From an uncultured Clostridium sp. (GTDB lineage: Bacteria; Bacillota; Clostridia; Lachnospirales; Lachnospiraceae): DNA of 27,609 nt. The DNA lies in contig CABVBU010000036.1 in NCBI GenBank assembly GCA_902496665.1, forward strand, positions 1 through 27,609. Reading direction: 5' to 3'. Each line of letters starts with the position of its first letter. Position 1 is the first letter of the stretch. The notes under the pieces were generated by a model. The model had not been told where the DNA came from. It worked only from the letters and a program-made list of their open reading frames with translations, and did not search any database. Shown here piece after piece: positions 16,086 to 24,009 of this stretch. The position numbers and the translations under genes are program-made.

Positions 16086-16120
16086 AGCTGTTTAAAAAGT
16101 GAAACAGCTATGATAGTATA
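16086..16120 (-). promoter_or_regulatory. Possible -10 and palindrome upstream of the C26 peptidase gene
   Basis: On the minus strand TATACT (complement of 16115-16120) is followed directly by an 8-bp inverted repeat, AGCTGTTT/AAACAGCT (16086-16093 and 16102-16109), which would cover the transcription start. No good -35 is seen. The remaining 225-bp gap holds only short weak hairpins (for example 16188-16204 and 16204-16217) near the end of the phospholipase-like gene. Confidence 0.35.
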
Positions 16121-16220
16121 TGATAATTCTGCAGCACAGGGCAGAAATCATCCGTTTTGAGTGGCATGCCCCGGAAAGTGAGGTCTCCCAGGAGCCGTGC
16201 CTGGCATCAGATGATGCAGG

Positions 16221-17201
16221 TCATCCTACATCAAGTCCGCTGTGGTAGGAATAGTTTCCAAGCTCCGCCAACAGCGCGGACATATCCGGTGGACCGGATG
16301 GGACATTCGCGATCAGGAACGCATTGAGGTAATAGTAGACCGCATTGCATTTCTTCAAGGTCTGATGGTACAGATCCGGGAATGACGCCGTGGAGGCGAT
16401 GGAATTATCCCATGGATTCGTCCAGACCTCATGGTCCAGGTTCAGGATATCGCGGACCTGGGCGGAAAGCTTATCCGTCACAAGCTTTTTAGAAGCGATC
16501 GGATGCTTTAGGAAGATGGATTCCAGGGAGCCGATCACATGGGTCTTATGTCCCGCAGGATCGGACAGGATGCGGCTTCCGAAGCGGATCGCGAAGACCG
16601 ACCGGGCAACCATTCCGTCTGTGACCTGGAAATTGTTTTTCTCTGTGATCTGGTAGTAGGTGCGGTTGATGCACCGGCTGAGATATCTGGAGATAAACTG
16701 GCTCTCCTGGGCGTTTAAACAGAGGGAAGCGGTCTGGTTGAATTCGGACGGCTTTTTGTGCTTGAACTTCCAGAGCAGGATCGCGTCGATATCGTTTTCC
16801 AGGGCGGCATGGAGTCCATGACACTCGGTCTTTTTCTTGTCGGTGCGGTATTTGATCCGCCCATAGACGAAGGGGTGGCAGATCGAATCAGAGATATAGT
16901 GGCAGATAAATCCCGCCAGAAACGCCGCGGCCTCTTCCTTCTGCTGCCTCGAGTGGATCTCGGAGAGCTCTAGAAGACTGTTTTTAAAGAAGTCGTTGAC
17001 CTGATACTCATGCATATGGGAGCCGACGTTGCGGTAGTCCCTGTGACGGAGGATCGGGACATTATAAAAGAAGATATCCGGTCCCTGGAGACCAAGCTGG
17101 TAGAGCCAGCGGTATTTGGATATCACATGTTTCAGGTAGTTGTTCGGAAGGTCATTGTAGGCCTTTACACCGAACAGGTAGTGGGTCGTAAATCCGGGCA
17201 C
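16221..17201 (-). CDS. Zinc-dependent phospholipase C family protein
   Basis: About 326 aa. The start MPGFTTHYLFG, then LGLQGPDIFF, His-rich SHMHEY and FICHYISDSICHPF follow the pattern of the zinc-dependent PLC fold, whose His and Asp residues bind three zinc ions. There is no signal peptide, unlike secreted clostridial toxins, so a cytoplasmic housekeeping role is more likely. An ATG at 17210 abuts the GAGGAG ribosome binding site with no spacing. The GTG at 17201 lies 9 nt from it and gives the conserved-looking N-terminus, so GTG is preferred. Substrate unknown. Confidence 0.8.
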   Translation of the reverse strand: MPGFTTHYLFGVKAYNDLPNNYLKHVISKYRWLYQLGLQGPDIFFYNVPILRHRDYRNVGSHMHEYQVNDFFKNSLLELSEIHSRQQKEEAAAFLAGFICHYISDSICHPFVYGRIKYRTDKKKTECHGLHAALENDIDAILLWKFKHKKPSEFNQTASLCLNAQESQFISRYLSRCINRTYYQITEKNNFQVTDGMVARSVFAIRFGSRILSDPAGHKTHVIGSLESIFLKHPIASKKLVTDKLSAQVRDILNLDHEVWTNPWDNSIASTASFPDLYHQTLKKCNAVYYYLNAFLIANVPSGPPDMSALLAELGNYSYHSGLDVG

Positions 17202-17280
17202 AAGAATCATCTCCTCTGAAAGAAAAATGCCAAGGTCTCACATCAGCGCGGACTTTGGCTTGCTGCTTGTGCAAATAAAA

Positions 17281-17293
17281 CTGCCAGTGGCAG
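17281..17293. promoter_or_regulatory. Operator-like palindrome at the phospholipase-like gene start site
   Basis: CTGCCAGTGGCAG is a perfect 6+1+6 palindrome lying a few bases downstream of the predicted minus-strand transcription start, a position typical of repressor binding. Confidence 0.4.
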
Positions 17294-17304
17294 ACACTGT
17301 ATTT

Positions 17305-17333
17305 ATTATAGCATAGATGTGGGAAAATGGGAA
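17305..17333 (-). promoter_or_regulatory. Strong sigma-A promoter of the phospholipase-like gene
   Basis: On the minus strand: -35 TTCCCA (complement of 17328-17333), 17-bp spacer, and a perfect TATAAT (complement of 17305-17310) with an upstream TGC giving an extended -10. The leader before the start codon is about 95 nt. Confidence 0.75.
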
Positions 17334-17461
17334 TAAAACGTAGTAAGAAATGAGAGAGGCGGGGCGCAGGCGGCAGGGAACTTTTCCGTGTCTGAAGAGA
17401 GCGGAAGTGATTCGCAGTGGGATGGAAAATGCGGTTGCCAGGCTGCAGTGCGTGATATGGA

Positions 17462-18799
17462 ATGAACTTGATAGGAAAGATCCATGATACCGTCTGGGGT
17501 CCATGGACACCGGTGCTGTTTTTGCTGGTGGGCATTGTATACAGTGTGCGGATCCGTTTTTTTCAGCTCAGGAAGATCCCGCGCTGGTGGGATGCGACCA
17601 TCGGGAATCTTTTACGGGATCGGAAGAACCACCGGGAATCGTTCCGGTCGGCATGTACGGCATTGGCGGCAACCATAGGGACCGGGAATATCACGGGGGT
17701 CGCGGCGGCTGTGATCGCCGGCGGGCCCGGGGCTGTGTTCTGGATGTGGGTGTCGGCATTTCTCGGAATGGCGACGGCTTATGGGGAGACGGTCCTCGGA
17801 ATCCGTTATCGGGAAAAAGGCCGGGATGGCGGATGGATGGCGGGACCGATGATCTATCTGGAAAAGCGGCTGGGATGTCCCGGGGCGGCGGTCCTCTACG
17901 GATTTTTCTGTATTCCGGCGGCGTTTGGGATGGGCAGTATGGTACAGGCGAACGCGATCTCGGAGACGGTGTCCTATGTGTACGGGATCCCGGAGGCTGC
18001 GGTGGGGGTGATCCTTGTGGTCCTTGCGGGGAACGTGCTGGCGGGCGGAGGACGGCGGATCTTTCTTGCGGCGGAACGGCTTGTTCCAGTGTCTGCGGGG
18101 CTTTACACGGCAGCAGCGCTGGCGGTGATCATTCTGTATGCCGGGAATGTGCCGGGAGTGATCCTGGGGATCCTGACGGATGCATTTTCCTTCCGCAGCG
18201 CCGTTGGCGGAGTCGCGGGGTACGGGATTTCCCGATGCGTCAGCTATGGGATCGCCAGAGGTGTGTTTTCCAATGAGGCGGGGCTCGGGAGCCTTGCGGT
18301 GTTGAACGGAAGCGCGGAGATGGCGGAGGAGGAGCTTCAGGGGCAGTGGGCGATCTTTGAGGTGTTTTTTGATACCATCGTGAGCTGTACGCTGACAGCG
18401 CTTGTGATCCTCTGTGTGGCGGGCAGCGGGACGGTCTCAGAGTTCGGAGCAGAGAACGGGGCATCGCTCACAAGCCTCTGTTTTTTTACAGCGCTTGGGA
18501 GTCCTGGCGGGTACGCGGTGGCGGTCTGCGTGGTGCTGTTCGCGTTCTCCACGATCATCGCATGGTACTATATGGGGCGGCAGGCGGCGGAGTATCTTGG
18601 CGGGAAGATCTCGGGAAAGATCCCGGCGGTCTACACGGTGGGATATCTTTTGGCGGCGTTTTTCGGGTGCCTCGGGGCGATGGAGACGGTGTGGGAGGTC
18701 TCGGACATCTTTAATGGACTGATGGCGGTGCCGAACCTGGCGGCGCTGGTGCTGCTGGCGGGGGAGATTTATGCGCCGGGGGAAAATCAGGATCCATAG
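17462..18799 (+). CDS. Amino acid:sodium symporter, AGCS family (alanine/glycine type)
   Basis: A 445-aa membrane transporter importing alanine, glycine or a similar small amino acid with sodium. Typical features include the N-terminal VWGPWTPVLFLLVGIVYSVR, the helix with ATIGTGNITGVAAA, and the diagnostic GIARGVFSNEAGLGS. About ten membrane helices are present. An in-frame TGA lies 9 nt upstream, so ATG 17462 is the earliest possible start. No good ribosome binding site precedes it (only GGA immediately adjacent), which suggests weak initiation or an internal start. The gene is notably GC-rich with many GCG/CTG codons. It is not obviously in an operon. Confidence 0.9.
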   Translation: MNLIGKIHDTVWGPWTPVLFLLVGIVYSVRIRFFQLRKIPRWWDATIGNLLRDRKNHRESFRSACTALAATIGTGNITGVAAAVIAGGPGAVFWMWVSAFLGMATAYGETVLGIRYREKGRDGGWMAGPMIYLEKRLGCPGAAVLYGFFCIPAAFGMGSMVQANAISETVSYVYGIPEAAVGVILVVLAGNVLAGGGRRIFLAAERLVPVSAGLYTAAALAVIILYAGNVPGVILGILTDAFSFRSAVGGVAGYGISRCVSYGIARGVFSNEAGLGSLAVLNGSAEMAEEELQGQWAIFEVFFDTIVSCTLTALVILCVAGSGTVSEFGAENGASLTSLCFFTALGSPGGYAVAVCVVLFAFSTIIAWYYMGRQAAEYLGGKISGKIPAVYTVGYLLAAFFGCLGAMETVWEVSDIFNGLMAVPNLAALVLLAGEIYAPGENQDP

Positions 18800-18806
18800 C
18801 TGCTGC

Positions 18807-18829
18807 CGCACACCGGAGAGGGGTGTGCG
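18807..18829 (+). other. Hairpin after symporter gene
   Basis: A perfect 8-bp GC-rich stem, CGCACACC (18807-18814) with GGTGTGCG (18822-18829), lies 8 bp past the stop. There is no T-run directly after it, so it is a poor intrinsic terminator. Confidence 0.5.
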
Positions 18830-18930
18830 ATACGGCTTGCGTCGGTACAAAATTGCCCTTTCGAGTGTTCATATCTTGTTCAAAAAGTCTTCAAAATTCT
18901 TTTACACAATTCACACGATTTCTTCATGTT

Positions 18931-19090
18931 TTATGGATATCATATAACCATAAACAGAAAGACATCTGATATAGATGCTGCTTATAAGATTTTTTTCATA
19001 ATACTCGAGCTGATAAGTGATTATCAGCTCTCCTCCCTTTTTCAAATAATTATTTTGTTGAAGAAAAGCACTCGGCGGGGTGCTTTTTTT
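18931..19090 (+). ncRNA. Candidate structured RNA ending in a terminator
   Basis: Within the 480-bp gap 18800-19279, four stems follow one another: TTATGG/CCATAA (18931-18936/18948-18953) with an inner ATAT/ATAT, CATCT/AGATG (18963-18967/18973-18977), a perfect 10-bp stem with GTGA loop (19007-19016/19021-19030), and a terminator. The region is AT-rich, unlike the GC-rich symporter gene before it. An open frame covers it but has no ribosome binding site and reads like random sequence. No clear promoter or known riboswitch class is recognised, so this is a candidate only. Confidence 0.4.
19064..19090 (+). terminator. Rho-independent terminator
   Basis: A 10-bp stem (19064-19073 with 19078-19087, one T-G pair) with a GGCG loop, running into TTTTTTT at 19084-19090. 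It lies 265 bp past the symporter gene and 190 bp before the peptidase gene. Confidence 0.85.
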
Positions 19091-19168
19091 CATGTCTTTT
19101 TTCGAAAAGTATCCATGATAAATTCCATTTCGCGTTTATGAGCGCAATGTCCGGCACTTGTTTTCAGC

Positions 19169-19196
19169 TTGAAAAAACCTGGACAGCTAGTATAAT
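19169..19196 (+). promoter_or_regulatory. Strong sigma-A promoter of the M20 peptidase gene
   Basis: TTGAAA at 19169-19174, 16-bp spacer, perfect TATAAT at 19191-19196. The leader of about 75 nt contains GGAGG at 19227-19233, inside a 12-codon frame (19226-19264) that ends just before the real gene. Confidence 0.8.
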
Positions 19197-19279
19197 TACC
19201 TTAAAATTATGAAAAGTCTGTAACTATGGAGGTACTAATAGCTATAAAAGTCTTTTATTTATGAAGAAAGAGGTGCCGG

Positions 19280-21190
19280 ATGGAAGAGAAGGTTTATGAA
19301 TATTTAAAGAGACTGGTATCAGTTCCGGGAATTTCGGATACGGATGAAGAGCGGAAGACGGCTGAGGCGATCCGGGAGATCCTCGCGGAACAGCCATATT
19401 TTAAGGCGTGCCCGGAGAATTTTGGGACGGTGGAGATTCCGGGGGATGCGAGAAAACGTCCGCTGGTGTACGGTCTGGTGCGCGGAAATAAGAAGTCCGG
19501 GCGGACGATCATTCTGACAGGGCATTACGATGTGGTCAGTGTGGAGGATTACGGGCCGCTGAAGCCGCTGGCGTTTTCCATGGATGAGCTGAAGGCGGAG
19601 CTTGAAAAAGAGTATGGCGGCCGGGTGATGCGGGCACCGGAGAAAACTGTGGGAAAAGGCAGCGTGGAAGCTGGTGCGAAAGCCAACGAAGAAGCTGGAG
19701 AAGGAGCAGAAGTTCCTGAGAAAAAGACCTTCGGAGCTGCTGCGGATCCGGAGCAGGATTTCTGGAACGATGTGGCGTCCGGTGAGTGGATCTTCGGGCG
19801 CGGAGCGGCGGACATGAAAGGCGGACTGGCAGCAGGACTTGCTGTACTTTTAGAAATCGGCGAGGAAGTCCTTGACGGGACATGCGGAATGGACGGGAAT
19901 GTTCTGTTTCTGTCCGTTCCGGACGAGGAATCCTACTCCGTCGGCATGCGTGGAGCAGCAGGATTTCTCTCAAAGCTCCGGGAACAGGAAAAACTCTCCT
20001 ATGAACTCCTGATCGACCTGGAGCCCATGAGCCGGGATGAAAATGGACAGGAGGTATTCCTGGGATCGGTCGGAAAGTGCATGCCGGTGGTGCTGGTCCA
20101 GGGGCGTACCGCCCATGTGAGCCGGTGCTTTGACGGACTCAATGCGGTAGGTGTCCTGGGACGCATGTTTGAGAAGACGGAGCTCTCGGCGGAGTTTGCG
20201 GAAGTCTTTGACGGTGAAGTGTGCATGCCGCCGACGTGGCTGAATTTCAAGGATCTCAAGAAGGAATACGACGTATCAGTTCCGGCGAGAGCGGCGGGAT
20301 ATCTGAGTGTGCTGAGTTTCCAGTCCGGTCCGGGGGAGATCCTGGAGAAAATGCGGGAGCTTGGGGCTGAGGCGTTTGCAGAGTACATTGAGAAAATGGA
20401 TGTGGAAAAGAAAAAGCTGGAGGAGAAGCTTTCCGGCAGGGCGATGCAGGGAAAGAAAAAGTGCGTAAAGACTGCAGAGTTACAGGCGGCAAATGTAGAA
20501 AGTATAGATAATACAGATAATACAGATCCGGTATCGGAAGAATATGCGGGCAATGTTAGTGGAGAATGTGAAAAAACGAACGATGCCGTTCCGCAGAAGT
20601 TCAATGTCCTCTCCTTCGCGGAACTCTCCGAACAATGCCGCAGGAAAAATGAGGATGGCTTTGAGGATTTCCTGGAAGGGCTAAAGGTCCGCACAGACGC
20701 GCGGATCCGCAGCGGGGAGACAAACTATCCACAGGCGACTATCGACATGATGACGGAGGTCCTGGACTGGTCCGGACTCACAGCTCCGGTGATGGTCATC
20801 GGCTTCGCCCCGCCGCTCTACCCGGCATACCACAGCGACCAGATGGCCGGAAAAGAGGGTGTCGGAAGCTGGCAGTTCAGAAAGATCAAAAAAGCGTCTG
20901 AAGCAGCCGGATGCAAGGTGAAGAAAGTCCACTACTTTACGGGAATCTCCGATCTCAGCTACTGCGGTACTTGCGGGGACATGGACTTTTCCGGCTACGC
21001 CGCCGAGACTCCGCTCTGGGGCGGCAGCTACCAGGTAGACTTTGAAGAGATTGGAAAGCTGAACATCCCAGCCGTCCTCATGGGCCCATGGGGAAAGGAT
21101 ATCCACAGGAGAACGGAGCGGGTGAACCGGAAGAGCCTGCTTGTGGAGCTGCCGGAGATTTTACATACATTGATAGAAGACCAATCTTAA
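19280..21190 (+). CDS. M20 family metallopeptidase, RocB-like
   Basis: A 636-aa cytoplasmic zinc hydrolase related to RocB, a protein of arginine degradation. Metal and catalytic motifs are present: GHYDVV with His82 and Asp84, GRGAADMKGG with Asp178, and PDEES with Glu216-Glu217; a late TGISDLSYCG also fits the RocB group. It is longer than usual because of two hydrophilic insertions, at about residues 113-157 (Glu/Ala/Gly-rich) and about 375-445 (Lys-rich then Asn/Asp/Glu-rich). AGAGGTG precedes the ATG. It has its own promoter. A role in amino acid or peptide turnover next to the AGCS transporter is plausible, not proved. Confidence 0.85.
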   Translation: MEEKVYEYLKRLVSVPGISDTDEERKTAEAIREILAEQPYFKACPENFGTVEIPGDARKRPLVYGLVRGNKKSGRTIILTGHYDVVSVEDYGPLKPLAFSMDELKAELEKEYGGRVMRAPEKTVGKGSVEAGAKANEEAGEGAEVPEKKTFGAAADPEQDFWNDVASGEWIFGRGAADMKGGLAAGLAVLLEIGEEVLDGTCGMDGNVLFLSVPDEESYSVGMRGAAGFLSKLREQEKLSYELLIDLEPMSRDENGQEVFLGSVGKCMPVVLVQGRTAHVSRCFDGLNAVGVLGRMFEKTELSAEFAEVFDGEVCMPPTWLNFKDLKKEYDVSVPARAAGYLSVLSFQSGPGEILEKMRELGAEAFAEYIEKMDVEKKKLEEKLSGRAMQGKKKCVKTAELQAANVESIDNTDNTDPVSEEYAGNVSGECEKTNDAVPQKFNVLSFAELSEQCRRKNEDGFEDFLEGLKVRTDARIRSGETNYPQATIDMMTEVLDWSGLTAPVMVIGFAPPLYPAYHSDQMAGKEGVGSWQFRKIKKASEAAGCKVKKVHYFTGISDLSYCGTCGDMDFSGYAAETPLWGGSYQVDFEEIGKLNIPAVLMGPWGKDIHRRTERVNRKSLLVELPEILHTLIEDQS

Positions 21191-21330
21191 AAGAGTAATG
21201 AAATCGACCAGCAGTATGCGGATATCGCTTCAATAGAACAGAAGGAAAAATCGATTATCGGATGCCATTTTTTCTACAGGAAAATGTCCTAAAAAAGTAA
21301 GAGAAAAGATAAAACGCCGCAATGTTTTTC

Positions 21331-21339
21331 TGCTATACT
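21331..21339 (+). promoter_or_regulatory. Extended -10 promoter of the SIMPL gene
   Basis: TGC followed by TATACT (21334-21339) forms an extended -10 with no convincing -35. The predicted start near 21346 gives a leader of about 120 nt that can fold. Confidence 0.5.
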
Positions 21340-21371
21340 CCTTAATATAAGAGACGTGTTTTCGTATGGTT

Positions 21372-21430
21372 CACAGTCACCGCAGTAAATACGCATATCT
21401 GCGGATATGGCGGGTATGTCTTGGACTGTG
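21372..21430 (+). promoter_or_regulatory. Structured 5' leader of the SIMPL gene
   Basis: An outer stem CACAGTC/GACTGTG (21372-21378/21424-21430) encloses an inner stem CCGCAG/CTGCGG (21380-21385/21399-21404). It ends 20 nt before the ribosome binding site. No known riboswitch consensus is recognised. Confidence 0.4.
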
Positions 21431-21465
21431 GAGCCATATCATTCAGGGATAAGGAGGAATCCAGT

Positions 21466-22245
21466 ATGAAGAGAAGAACATTGGCGGCGGCAGGTTTGGC
21501 GATGATAATGGCAGTTTCTCTTGCGGGATGCAGCACGACGGTGTCTGTGCCGGATACTGTGAAGGTAGAGAACGTGGGAGACAGCTCGGACGGGAAGATC
21601 ACCATGGACAGCAGTGAGACGGTGAAGATCGTGCCGGACATGGCGAAGATTGTGTTTGCGGTTACGTCTGAGGCGGCTAAAGCAGATGAGTGTCAGCAGA
21701 AGAATACAGAGAGCTTAAATTCCCTGACCGGGTACCTAAAAGGACAGGGGATCGATGAGAAGTCCATCAGTACTTCCGGATATTATCTGAATCCGCGGTA
21801 TGACTGGAGCAGCAGCACGAGAAAGCTTATCGGATACGAGATGCAGACGGAAGTGACCGTCTCCGATGTAGCGGTGGACCAGGTCGGCACGCTGCTCTCC
21901 AATGGTGTCGGAAACGGGGCGAATGAGATCTATTCCGTGTCTTACTATTCCAGCGGATATGATGACGCGTATGCGGAGGCATTGAAGAAGGCAGTTGACC
22001 TTGCCCGGACGAAGGCGGAGGCACTTGCGGAGGCCAGCGGACAGACACTCGGATATGTGGTGAGTATCGAAGAGTATTCGGACAGCCAGTACGGCAGATA
22101 TGTGGACGGTGGCGTGAACCTGCAGAAGGAAAGCGCTGCGATGTCGGCAGCCGGGGCAGAGGACACCGTGGCAGACATGAACGTGATGCCGGGTGAGATG
22201 GAAGTCAGCGCGAATATTAAGATCGTGTTCTCCATGGGAGAATAG
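21466..22245 (+). CDS. SIMPL domain (DUF541) lipoprotein
   Basis: A 259-aa exported lipoprotein. The signal peptide ends in the lipobox LAGC with Cys22. The rest matches the SIMPL/DUF541 pattern: a start resembling SSETVKIVPDMAKIVFAVTS, the middle GYEMQTEVTVSD, and the helix YAEALKKAVDLARTKAEALA followed by SGQTLG. An open frame begins at 21421, but AAGGAGG at 21451-21457 fixes the ATG at 21466. Members are linked to envelope stress in some bacteria; the molecular function is unclear. A promoter and structured leader lie upstream in a 275-bp gap. Confidence 0.9.
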   Translation: MKRRTLAAAGLAMIMAVSLAGCSTTVSVPDTVKVENVGDSSDGKITMDSSETVKIVPDMAKIVFAVTSEAAKADECQQKNTESLNSLTGYLKGQGIDEKSISTSGYYLNPRYDWSSSTRKLIGYEMQTEVTVSDVAVDQVGTLLSNGVGNGANEIYSVSYYSSGYDDAYAEALKKAVDLARTKAEALAEASGQTLGYVVSIEEYSDSQYGRYVDGGVNLQKESAAMSAAGAEDTVADMNVMPGEMEVSANIKIVFSMGE

Positions 22246-22253
22246 GTATTTCA

Positions 22254-22298
22254 CAGGGCATGGACCGGAAAACAGTGGACATCCGGGACCATGCCCTG
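22254..22298. promoter_or_regulatory. 10-bp inverted repeat spanning the cyclophilin promoter
   Basis: CAGGGCATGG (22254-22263) and CCATGCCCTG (22289-22298) are perfectly complementary, with CCGG in each half of the loop. As RNA it would be a hairpin 8 bp after the SIMPL stop, without a T-run. As DNA the right arm fills most of the spacer of the promoter at 22276-22304. Confidence 0.65.
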
Positions 22299-22304
22299 TA
22301 TAAT
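22276..22304 (+). promoter_or_regulatory. Strong sigma-A promoter of the cyclophilin gene
   Basis: TGGACA (5/6) at 22276-22281, 17-bp spacer, perfect TATAAT at 22299-22304. The leader of about 87 nt carries a perfect 8-bp hairpin, GTGGCTGC/GCAGCCAC (22320-22327/22339-22346). Confidence 0.8.
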
Positions 22305-22397
22305 ATATGGTACGACCAAGTGGCTGCCCTGTATCTTAGCAGCCACGTAAATTACTGTTCAGGCGGTAAAAGCCCACAGTTAAAAAGGAGAAAGACA

Positions 22398-22928
22398 ATG
22401 GCAGAAAAGAAAAATCCGGTCATCACCATCGAAATGACAAACGGCGATATCATCAAAGCTGAGCTTTACCCGGACGTTGCTCCGAATACGGTAAACAACT
22501 TTTTAAGTCTTGTAAATAAGGGATTCTACAACGGACTGATCTTCCACCGCGTGATCAAGGGCTTCATGATCCAGGGCGGCTGCCCGGACGGCAACGGAAT
22601 GGGCGGCCCGGGATACTGCATCAAGGGCGAGTTTTCCCACAACGGTTTCCAGAACGATCTGGCACATACCGAGGGTGTTCTCTCCATGGCCCGTGCAATG
22701 AATCCGAACTCCGCAGGCTCCCAGTTCTTCATCATGCACAAGGACGCTCCGTATTTAAATGGTGAGTACGCAGCCTTCGGTCAGGTCATCGACGGTATGG
22801 ACATCGTCAACAAGATCGCTGAGGTCCGCACCGATTACAGCGACCGCCCGATGAAGGAGCAGAAGATCAAATCCATCACAGCAGAGACCTTCGGCGTAGA
22901 GTATCCGGAACCGGAGAAGTGCCGATAA
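22398..22928 (+). CDS. Peptidyl-prolyl cis-trans isomerase, cyclophilin type
   Basis: A 176-aa single-domain cyclophilin that speeds proline isomerisation during folding. Active-site motifs are complete: FHRVIKGFMIQGG with the catalytic Arg, NSAGSQFFIM, and the late AAFGQVIDGMDIV. There is no signal peptide or lipobox, so it acts in the cytoplasm. The open frame extends upstream to 22260, but AAGGAG at 22385-22390 places the start at 22398 (MAEKKNPV). It has its own strong promoter. Confidence 0.95.
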   Translation: MAEKKNPVITIEMTNGDIIKAELYPDVAPNTVNNFLSLVNKGFYNGLIFHRVIKGFMIQGGCPDGNGMGGPGYCIKGEFSHNGFQNDLAHTEGVLSMARAMNPNSAGSQFFIMHKDAPYLNGEYAAFGQVIDGMDIVNKIAEVRTDYSDRPMKEQKIKSITAETFGVEYPEPEKCR

Positions 22929-23067
22929 AAATGGCAGTTGGATTCCAGACATGGAAAAGTACTGTTTTTGAGCTGTCACGCATTCGGAAGAAGCTGCCGG
23001 AGGAGATTCGGCAGGTGTGCAGGCGGAGCAGGAAAAACTGCCGCAAATATAAAAAAGGAGACGTGCT

Positions 23068-23772
23068 ATGCAGGAGACCCGTTATGCAGTTGTAGACGGT
23101 GAGAAAATTCCTGTCCTGCTCTCCGATGAAAACGAGGCTCTCCTGGCGGCAAAGGCTGCCGGGAGGGCCATTGTTGGCTTATGGAGAGAAGACACACAGG
23201 GGGATGAGTGGTGCGCGGCGGACACATTGATCGCGGATGTGGAGGATGCGGACGAAGAGTTTTTGGGGCGGATCGCGAGAAGGCATCTTGGGCTGCCGTG
23301 GGCGATCTGCGAGACGGAGCGGCTTAAGATCCGGGAGATCGCGGAAGGCGATTATGAGGAGATCGTGGAGAACCATGTGGATGCCGACCTGGATACGGTG
23401 GAGAAGGTAGCCGGTTACACAAAGCACCATTATGAGGTGTTTGAGTTTGGATTCTGGGCGGTCGAGGAAAAGAAGAGCGGAAAACTCACCGGTGTTGTGG
23501 GGTTCCGGATCCCGCAGGATGACGGCATCGGGGATGTGGATTATTATGTCCTGTCCCTGGATGATGAGAATATCCTGGATGACACGCTGGAGCTGGGATA
23601 CCATATTTTCCCGGAATACCGGAGAAAAGGATACGCGAAAGAGGCATGCCGGGCGGCGATCGAATACGCTGAGGAAGAGTTTGGAACTGTCCAGTTTATC
23701 GCCAGGATCGGGAAGGAAAACATCGTGTCAAAGAAGGTGGCGGAAAGTCTGGGATTCGTGAGGGCGGAATAA
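23068..23772 (+). CDS. GNAT family N-acetyltransferase
   Basis: A 234-aa protein. Residues 1-85 are an acidic N-terminal part with no recognised family. Residues about 86-232 form a GNAT domain of the RimJ/RimL type, with ICETERLKIREI as the opening strand, ELGYHIFPEYRRKGYAKEA as the acetyl-CoA loop (Arg-Arg-Lys-Gly-Tyr-Ala) and VSKKVAESLGF at the end. GGAG at 23057-23060 precedes the ATG. The substrate, protein or small molecule, cannot be told. It appears to be monocistronic, about 140 bp after the cyclophilin gene; that gap has a CTGCCG/CGGCAG stem at 22994-23014. Confidence 0.88.
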   Translation: MQETRYAVVDGEKIPVLLSDENEALLAAKAAGRAIVGLWREDTQGDEWCAADTLIADVEDADEEFLGRIARRHLGLPWAICETERLKIREIAEGDYEEIVENHVDADLDTVEKVAGYTKHHYEVFEFGFWAVEEKKSGKLTGVVGFRIPQDDGIGDVDYYVLSLDDENILDDTLELGYHIFPEYRRKGYAKEACRAAIEYAEEEFGTVQFIARIGKENIVSKKVAESLGFVRAE

Positions 23773-23815
23773 AGGTTTATTGAAGAAAAAAGTCATTAAT
23801 TCCGCAAGATTTCTC

Positions 23816-23845
23816 TTGTCAAATGGTGTATCAATCATGTATATT
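23816..23845 (+). promoter_or_regulatory. Candidate promoter of the ispE operon
   Basis: TTGTCA (5/6) at 23816-23821, 18-bp spacer, TATATT (5/6) at 23840-23845. A leader of about 155 nt follows, containing the nested hairpin at 23947-23978. Confidence 0.6.
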
Positions 23846-23946
23846 AAACATTGTATACAAACAACATAAATACAATTTGATGATACCAGGGTAACAAGCT
23901 TAAAGGTTCGACTCAAGCCTGCCTGCAGAAGAAGCTTTAAATTTGT

Positions 23947-23986
23947 TCCTAGGAATGCGAAGCATTCCGATGGTAGGACTCGCGTG
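23947..23986. repeat. Nested hairpin repeat upstream of ispE
   Basis: GGAATGC/GCATTCC with a GAA loop is enclosed by TCCTA/TAGGA and followed by CTCGCG. The layout resembles the modular hairpins at 432-553. Confidence 0.5.
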
Positions 23987-24009
23987 TAGAAAATATAGAA
24001 GGTGACAAC

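Noticed and set aside
17484..18276. Long alternate frames within the symporter gene
   Set aside because: They arise from its high GC content; the AGCS frame matches a known family from end to end.
18926..19141. A 71-codon open frame across the structured intergenic region
   Set aside because: It runs through hairpins and a terminator, lacks a ribosome binding site and has a composition like noncoding AT-rich DNA.
19226..19264. A 12-codon frame in the M20 peptidase leader as a leader peptide
   Set aside because: Its GGAGG lies inside the frame rather than before it, it has no run of regulatory codons, and no attenuator stems are seen.
22931..23095. A 54-codon Arg/Lys-rich open frame before and overlapping the GNAT gene start
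   Set aside because: No properly spaced ribosome binding site, overlap with the GNAT start, and no recognisable pattern; probably chance.
23905..23915. GGTTCGACTC resembles a tRNA T-loop
   Set aside because: The flanking bases do not pair as a T-stem, and no acceptor, D or anticodon arm is found around it.
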